Positions 1 to 9,100 of a DNA stretch of 10,847 bases are shown here, one piece after another (within the stretch, counting starts at the first letter, position 1; every line of letters begins with the position of its first letter). The translations under genes and the position numbers were made by a program. Source of the DNA: an uncultured bacterium (GTDB taxonomy: Bacteria; Bacteroidota; Bacteroidia; Bacteroidales; JACABE01). The stretch covers positions 1 to 10,847 of the forward strand of contig CAIWDQ010000488.1 in assembly GCA_903911455.1 (NCBI GenBank). Direction: 5' to 3'. The notes beneath the pieces are model-generated. The model searched no databases. It was given only the letters and a program-made list of their open reading frames with translations, and was not told the origin of the DNA.

Positions 1-120
1 GAATTTAACGAACATTTCTCCTGAATTTGGATCCATATCCATAGTCTGGGTCATTAATGGAACAACATTGTACCCTGCATAATATTCCTGCATAACAGCA
101 GCTACATCCATAGTCTTTGC
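1..120 (-). other. Start of C-terminal region, cut by the left edge
   Basis: Residues 3576-3615 read KTMDVAAVMQEYYAGY, then VVPLMTQTMDMDPNSGEMFVKF, and the frame continues past base 1. A segment of this type (an MD/LxxxLQGxYxG-like strand followed by M-P) often begins the last domains of large Bacteroidota surface proteins, before a type IX sorting domain. Neither that domain nor a stop is visible here, so secretion route and full length remain inferred. Confidence 0.5.
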
Positions 121-3100
121 ATAACCAAGTTCATATGCTCCAATTGTAGAAGTTGTACTTCTTGGAGTATTAGTGATATCAGCTGGTACTAAAGCTAATG
201 AAGTACCTGATCCAATAGCAGGTGAAGTTGGACATTTACTTGGAATTAGATTTGTTAAACTTGTATATTGAGGATTAACAAATAAAGAATGAGTATCATG
301 AGTAGTTGCAGTTTTCCAAGCACTTAAAGTAGTTTTGTCACCACCTAAATAGCCAAGAACACCTTGTGTTCCACTTACATAATAATCATTATAGTCTATA
401 TTTGTTAATGCAGTAGCTACAGCATCTGACCATATTGCATAAGATTTAGAACCAGTTGTTGTATTTAAAATATTATTTGCGAAAATATTATTTCTAATAT
501 CAATACCTGTAGTAACTGAACTTGATAAATAAATACAAGCACTATTACTTGCAGCAGCATAGAACGTACTAGGATTACCATACATATTAAAACTATTATT
601 ATAAATATTTATTCCACCACCAGATGAAACATATACTCCACTTGAATAATAAGAAGTTGAAGTACTACCTCCACCTATGATATTACTGAATAAATTGTTT
701 ATAATATTAATATTACTTGCATTGTTACCTGTTGTTATATAGATTGCCATAGCACCATAACCAGATGATGTATAAGAACACTGTACTCGTTTAAAATTGT
801 TACGTGTAATATTAACATTGCTAACACCTGAACTTAAATATAAAGAACGTGGATAATTCGAGTTACTACTTAAAGTCCATTGATTAATTGTATTACCATC
901 AAATGTCAAACCATTTAAATAATAAGCATATACTCCATATGAATGAAGTTTCCATCCTGTTTGATCAGAACCTAATAAACAATTTCTGATTGTAATATTT
1001 GTATTAGGTGTTCCAGAATTTCCATATAAATAGAATCCATATAAACAGTTATTAATACTATCATTCAAGAATGTAATGTTATTATTTGAACCTACTGAAG
1101 AATTATAAATATAAACTGCAGAACAATTTTGATAATCTGCACCATGTAAGAAAGTATTCTTAACTGTACAATTATTAGCACCAGAGATGAAATTTAGTTC
1201 ACAATATGAACTACTAGCTCCATTAGTATTAAATATTTCTAAATAGATACCATTACCACTTCTAGAACCATCAATAATAAAATTGGAAGAAGCTATTTTG
1301 AATAATCCTGAAGCAACACTACCTGTCATTACTTTTTGAACTGAAGCTGTATCAACAGGAGCAATTGTAAGTGTATAATTACCTACACCTTCATAAGCCA
1401 TTTGATTCAACTGAACTGAACCAGTTTCAGCTGTATTTGAAACAACTTTAACGGTTACATTTCCTGTTACAACATTATTATTAACAAAATTGAAGAAACC
1501 AGTAGTACTTGTAAAGTTTGTCCATTGTTGACCTGTTCCAACATAATAGATACCGTTCATTGCTGTAGCGATATTATATGATTTATAACCAGAAGTTACA
1601 GGGAAATTAGCAGCAGTTAAATTAGTTGAAGTTGGTAATACAGTAAAAATTGCATTATCACCTCCGGTTAATGGTGTAGCTGCATTACTGGTAGCTAACA
1701 AGAAGTAGTAAATTGTATCAGTAGTTATTGCAGAACCTCCATAAAGTTTACTATAGTCAACATAGAAACTATATGGACTTGTAGTCATTGTAGCTTCTAC
1801 ATATTTCCAACCATTAGTAGCACTTGTATTATCAGCAAATGTATTTGCATTAGATGCTTTCTTGTAATACAATCTTGGTTTAGAAGTTGTATTATTTACA
1901 CCTGATAAATAATCAACTATACTTACATTATTTAAGGTAACACCAACTGTTGTTGTTGAATTTGGTAAAGAAGTATAGGTAATAATTGGTGGATTGTCAT
2001 CAATAGTAATACCATTGAATTCGTCAGCACCAAGATCAGGAGCTACTCCTGTACCTGTGTATCCAGCTTCTCCCTGACGAATATTTCCATCTATGTCAGT
2101 TGAAACAGCTATTGGTGTAGTTACTCTAAGACCATGACTTTCCACTCTGGTTACAATTGTAGAACTAACATGAAGATCCATTGCACCTGCTGTTTTACTT
2201 AAGAACGGAACATCTTCAGTAACATCGGCATTTTCTTTTGGTGCCATACGACTTTTATATTGAGCTAAAGTAGTATCCTTATTTGTACCATCCCAGAATA
2301 TGAAGTTCTTGGTTGCTGAACTACCAGGTACTCCTGCATACAATAAATTGTTATTAGATGTAGCTATTGGATAGTAATAAGGTGAAGCTGTTGAAGAATA
2401 AATACAAGCAGATCTTGTTCCAACTGTCATATTTGGGTTAACTTCAATAATATTATTCCTCATATCAATCGTATTTGGATAAGAAGAAGAATTATATGCA
2501 TATACACCATAAGCAGTTCCAGATGCATTTGTAGAAGTATAATTTATATAAATGCTATTGTTGTAGAATCTAATTGGGTTATTACCACTACTTACATAAA
2601 CACCATAAACTGAGCTTGTACCTGCAGGAGTTTTTAGATCAGAGATCATATTATTATAGAAATTCATATAATAAGTAGCACCACTATAAGAATTGTATAA
2701 ATATGCACCATACACAGGATATGAACTTGAACCAGTATATGCTAAATTAGTTACTTTATTATTATACACATTATAAGAACCAGCATAACCACCTTCATAT
2801 GCATATATTCCATAAATACCATAGGTATTAGTAGTTAAATTGCTTGCTACATTATCATGAAAATTAATAGTACCATAACCATAAGGGAAGTAATACGCAT
2901 AAATATAACCTGTAGAAGTTAAAGTAATATTATTTACTGTATTACCAAATATATTAGTTACACCATTAGTATTTGTATAATTTGGATAATATAAGTACAA
3001 CCCATAAGTATAATAAGTATTGGTAATATTTATAATCTTATTATTTGAGAATTGTGTATTATTATTATACCACATATAAGTTGTATATAGATAATTTGTA

Positions 3101-6100
3101 CTTGATGTTGACATATTAGTAAAAGTAGTATTATCAATTTTATTACTATCCTGATAATAAGAATATACTCCATAACATGTTGCAGCATTACCCCCTAAAT
3201 TATTTAAATAACAACCTGTAATTTCTGTATTTTTATCCATATAAGTAGTACTCGTTGCAGATAAGTAGATACCGGAATTAGAGTTTATAATTGTATCATT
3301 ATAGTAATGACAATAATTGTTATCACCACTAATATTACTAATTGTTAACCCATTATAATATTGATAAATACCGTATGATGAAGCATTGACTTTAGTCATC
3401 TGTATATTACAATTCTGAACAGTTATATGATTATTTCCAATAGTTGGAGATGCTGATAATACACCAATTCCAATTTCAATATAATTAGAAGCTGATGTAC
3501 CATTGTCTTGTATTTTTAATCCATCAAATGTAATATAGCTTGCACCATAGAAAATAACTCCCCATTCAGTACCTGCAGTACCTGTGAAACCTAATATAGG
3601 TTTAGCTCCTGAACCATATTTCTGGAATATTATTGGATTAGCTGCACTACCTCTGGCAGTAATAAACAAACCACCACTAGAAGGGACTGACATATTAAAT
3701 GCTTGTCCGGCTGTAACATTAAATGTAACAGGACCTGAAACACCAAGTGAATTCAAATCGTTAACTGCTGCAATAAAATTAGTATAATTAGTTCCGGCAG
3801 TAGGTAAGGTATTATCAATTGTATAAATTCCACTTAATGGAGCCCTTACAACTCTATAACCTGCTGGATTTACAGATAATGAAGCATAAGGAGTACCACT
3901 AATTGTTACTGAGTTAAATTGAGCATCAACAGTATCATAAGGAATAGCTGTTGGTTTAAGATTATATATTAACCAGAAATAATTAGTATCAGCTAATAGT
4001 GTTTGTGAACCAGTAATATTAAATATTCCATTTGGATTATAAATTGAACCAAATTTATTAGTATTTGCAAATATATTTGAACTACCTGTGTAATAAATTT
4101 CTGCTGAATCAAGATCTGCTAATGCATTAGTTGAACCTAATGTACTTAAGTTAAAAGAAGTTGCAGACAATGGTGTATTCGCATATTGAGTAACTACTTT
4201 TAAACTTAAAACTTGTTGATCCTGAACACCAACTAATATTGGTGCAGTTACAGGTTGAGTAGCACCAGCTGATAAGAAATTCTGAAGTGGAGAGGTCAGA
4301 GAATAAATCAAAATCTGATCTAAACACATATCAGCATAATAATCAGATGTAGCTGTGAATTTAATTTTAACTTGATTAGTAGAAAGAGGTCCTAAATTAA
4401 CAGTACATTTAGTCCATACTGTATATGAACCTGCAGTATTAAATTTACTTGCACTCCATGTTGCACCGTTATCAGATGACACATAAACATCAAGTGGACC
4501 AGATGTAGTAGTTGAAGAATTTGCTTTATAATACCAGAATTCCAAAACTTTATTACCTGGATTTACAGAGCAATCAAGAGTAGGAGAAATCATATCACCT
4601 GTAGTTCCTGCTGGAGCCCAGTATGCGTGGAAACGAGCATAATGTGGTGTACCTAAGGCTCCTGTAGCAGGATTAGATCCACCTGTACTTGGCCAGTCAG
4701 CACCTGCATAGGTATCGTTATGCCATCTTTGATAACCTGTTTGTGGACATGACCAACCTATATCTTCAGCAGAAGTCCATATTGTATCAAAATTCATTGA
4801 AGTGAATGTAGTAGTAATTACAGTAAATATTTTTCTACTGCCAAATGGGTTTGTAACTGTAGGAGTCCTTGGAATTCCATCAACTGTAATGCTTAAGCAT
4901 TGAGCATCTACATAATTATTATTTGCTGCATTACTATTAATATCGTAAGCTAACCAGAAATAATTAGTACCTTCAACCAATGTAAAAGGAACTACTGTAG
5001 ATGGGTTTAAATTAAAGCTACCACTTGAAAAATTATTCGTTGAGTCAACTGCATATACTCCTGTACCTGAAGTAGCAAAAACGTTGCTAGTACCAGTATA
5101 ATAGAGTCTGATATTGGAAATATCTGTTAAGTTAGTTGTCCCGTTTGCATTTAAATTGATCTGAGATAATACCAATGCATCTGAAGAACCTACAGTTACT
5201 ACCTCTAATCCCAATATTTGATTCTTGGTTGTTCCTTGAGTAACCATTCCAATATTTGATTGTGTAGAAGTACAAGAAACAAAACTCATAGGTTTCTTTG
5301 TTCCGATTGCAAAATAACCAATAGGAGACATCACTGAATCAATGCCGGTTAATACATGATTAATGGTATCAACTGTACATCTGAAACCAGCAAAGGTACC
5401 ATTTGCAGTTGCACAATAACTAGCTATTTTTGATTTACTGATATTTGTGTCAGTTACCTGTATATAAGAAAAGTTTACAACCCCTGAATCAAGTGCTGTT
5501 AACCATCTTCTATCAGTATTAACTGTTAACATATATTGTCCCGGAGTTCCTGCATAATTACCTTTCATATCAGTAACTCTTACGTAAGCCTTAGTAGTAC
5601 CACCTGTAGAAGGATTAATTAAAGCAAAAGGATTGTATAATATAGTATCAGAAGCAGCAGAAACAGTTCCAACAGGATATAACCATGTTCCTTGATTGTT
5701 AGTAGCAGCTGGTATAGCTCTTGAAATTGGACCGTTAACAAATGTAGTATTAGAGAAGTTACCACCTAAAGCACCTGCAGAAGAACTTGTAAGAACAATA
5801 GGTTTAGTTGATGTAGTATTTAATCTTCCACTTGTTAAGTACATTACAGCAGCTACTTGTTTAGCACCCAAAGTTAATCCTTTAGGATTGTTTAATGTTA
5901 ACTGACCACTGATAGTTGCTGGAATTTCAGAACCTGTAGTTTGAGCAATAGTGTCATTATAGGTATAATTAACAGTCATATTCGTAAAGTTGAAACTTGG
6001 AGTAGCAGATGTTGAACCATGTCCTTTAGTATATGTAAAAGTACCACCTGTGTTATTTCCTAACAAGAATGCTGCTCCTGAGAAAGCACCATTTATTAAA

Positions 6101-9100
6101 GTTAATCCATTAACTGCCTGTATAGCTTTATTACTTACATTCACACCTAAAGGATTATTTAGAGACACGTTAGCTATTTGTGATAATGTTCCAATATTAA
6201 ATGTCTGTGCAGTTGTTCCTAAGAAGTTAATTGCAGCAGCAGTTGATACTGTTCCATTTACACCACCCTTATCAAAGAAGTTTCCATACATATTTAATAC
6301 CTGACCTACTGATGAAGTATTAGCTAAATTGAATATACCTGAACCAGGGTTAGTGAAATTGTGATAAATAGATGTAGTTGCATATTCTCCTACTGAATGT
6401 TGTGCAGTAGTTGTATCAACTACTACATCCCAGTATTGCCCATCAATAATAAAATTCTGTGCAGTACTTTGAGTATTAGCATTACCTAGTTTAACTGTAC
6501 CACCAGTAATATTAACGTTACCTAAACTTGTTGGGATAGGGAATCTGACATCAATTTTACTTGAACCTGAATTCGCATTCTGTACATTAATAGTACCACC
6601 AGTCATTTGGAATAATATTGGAGAGTTAGAGCTTCCACCAAGATATTCGAATGCACCTGTTCCGTTATTATTACCAATAGTAGCAACAGTCATTAAACCG
6701 CCACTCATATTAAAGGTTCCAGAAGTTGAATTATAAATTCTACCAGTAGCATTTATAAAACCACCATCCATAATATAATAAGATCCAACATTGAGGAACA
6801 TTGTATGGTTAATAGCATTACCTACATTGTAAGTACCTTGAGACATATGTAATAATCCACTCATTTGTACATCAGAAGCCTGACCTCTTATTGTAAAGTT
6901 AGGATTATTCAACCAGAAACCTGTATAAGTTTGAATTGTATAATTTGAAGCATCAAATAAGTTGGTAGTCAAATTATAATTCCCTGAGAATTTAATGATA
7001 CCGTAGTTATCTACTGAATGTAAGAAACCAATTGTATCTAAATTACTACCATTAATTGTAAGATTATTCATATTAAAATCAACAGTTGGACTTGTTGGTA
7101 AAATATTTCCAGGAATTGTTTTTTTAACATTTATCCATTTTAGATTATTTGTACCAGCTCCGGTGTATGATGCAGAATATGCACCTCCGAATTTTAAAGT
7201 AGCATAATCTGATGCGTCAACAGATAGATTAATAGTACCATTATTTTCAATACCATTTTGTAAATTAAGTACACCAATAATACCTGTAGCATCTAAAGTA
7301 CCTCCATTATTTACAATTAAGTTAAAGCATGAATCAATTGCTACATCCAGATGTACAGTATATGAACTATCAATATAAACAGTACTGAAGAAATCAGGTA
7401 CTGACATTGTATTCCATGTATTTGGGTTACTCCAGTTGCCATTAGCTACTGAATGAATAATAGCAGGAGTCATTGTATTAATAACCTGTGTTAATGGGTT
7501 TACAGTTAAATATAAAGGCCCATTTAAACAGAATGAATTAGCAGCAAATACAAAATAATAATATTGTGTTGAATAATTAAGATTAGGATCTGTGAAACTA
7601 GTTCCTGTTTGGTAAGCTACAACTGTACCACCACCTAAAGAAGCACCTGAAGCGTAAGTAGTGCCATTTACCGGCATTGCAGATAAAGTTGGAGAAGAAC
7701 TTCTAACGATTAGATAATTATCAGCATCAGGTGATGCAGTAAACGAACCGTTGATATATAAATATGATGCATTAGGTACGAAAGCTGTAGGTTGATTAGT
7801 TGGAGCATTACATGGAAGAGCAGCTATTACATTAACTGTATAATCTTCTGTTTCGCCACCATAATAATAATCACCACTTGGATAGTTAAAACAAGGATTA
7901 TTTGCATAGTAATAATCTACTATGATTCTCATTCTTGTATTTCCTGTAAGTGCAGTTAAAGGTATAGTTACATTTGTTGCAAGAGTAACATTATTACCTG
8001 TAGTATGTACAAATGATCCACTGAAAACTCTTTCAGTAATTGGATCAAAAACACCATCCTGATTATAATCTATCCAAACACCATAATAATAAGTTGCTCC
8101 TGTTGAATAAGGTGTACCACCTACTGTAAATGAAAGTGGAGTACTTACTGTTTGTACTACATTAGCAGCCGGTACTGGTGGAATAGTTGGAGTTGTTGTT
8201 GTAACAGTATAATCTGAATAATATGATCCTCCACTATTGTTATTTATATTTGCAAAAGTAACATTATTAATTTGGTCATATGTACCATTGTATTCTGATT
8301 TAGAATCACAATAATGCAACAACGAAGTACCTTGCAAGAAAGCATTAGTACTGGTACCACCTCCTGTAATTACCATATTTCCTTGATAAGCAGTATTAGT
8401 TGCTTGAGGTGTAAATTTAACAAAGAGAGGAGTTAATCCTAATGTTGAACTTGTATAAGGTACTGAAAGAGGAGAAGAAGTATATCCTGAGTTTTGTGAT
8501 AATGAAACTGAAAAAGCAGGAGGAGGAGTAACAGTAATTGTACCTGGAGCTCCACTTAAATAATTCCCTGTCAAATCAACTTCAAATGCAGGTGATGTAG
8601 TACCAAAAAGTTGATAGTTAAAATTATGACCTGCTGGATTTATACTAAAGTAAGGTACTCCAGCCGAAATAATATTAACATCATAATCTTCGGTTTCTCC
8701 ACCATAATAATATGAACCATTAGGATAATCAAAACAAGGATCTGGGTTATAATAATAACACATTATAATTCTCATTCTTGTTAAGCCGTTTAAAGCTGTT
8801 GATGGAACTGTAAAATTATTTGTTAAAATTGATTGTACTGTGCTTGAACGTACAAATGTGCCTGAACACACGAGCTCAGTTGTAGGATTAAAAACACCAT
8901 CCTGATTATAATCGATCCATACATTATAATAATAGGTAGAACCGGTAGAATAGTTATTACCCCCTACTGTCATAGAAAAAGGATAATTAACACCTTTATT
9001 TAATAAACCGGCAGCTACAGAAGTAGTATAATCCGAATATTTAGAACCACCACTTGTATTATTAATATTACTTACAGTAATGTTCTGAATCTGGTCGTAA

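Noticed and set aside
2641..3180. AT-rich runs (ATAATA-type strings) as promoter or regulatory DNA
   Set aside because: They are the reverse complement of Tyr/Asn codons (TAT, AAT) in the Tyr-rich beta-helix and sit inside an uninterrupted coding frame.
3584..3787. Plus-strand open frame of 67 codons
   Set aside because: It lies wholly antisense to beta-helix 1 of the giant gene; its sequence is Pro/Leu-rich with no recognisable domain, as expected for an antisense shadow.
121..3831. Pectate lyase or other polysaccharide lyase activity of the beta-helices
   Set aside because: The fold is compatible, but I could not see a catalytic residue arrangement, and similar helices without activity are common in Bacteroidota surface proteins.
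4297..5274. Sialidase (neuraminidase) activity
   Set aside because: Only the BNR-associated domain and a single Asp-box-like motif are present; there is no series of Asp boxes and no catalytic Arg triad pattern.
5696..5905. Plus-strand open frame of 69 codons
   Set aside because: Antisense to the solenoid-like region, with no family resemblance; the minus-strand translation here is clearly the coding one.
5990..6304. Plus-strand open frame of 104 codons
   Set aside because: Longest of the antisense frames, but it shows only Pro/Val/Leu-rich antisense composition and no motif, and lies inside the conserved minus-strand reading frame.
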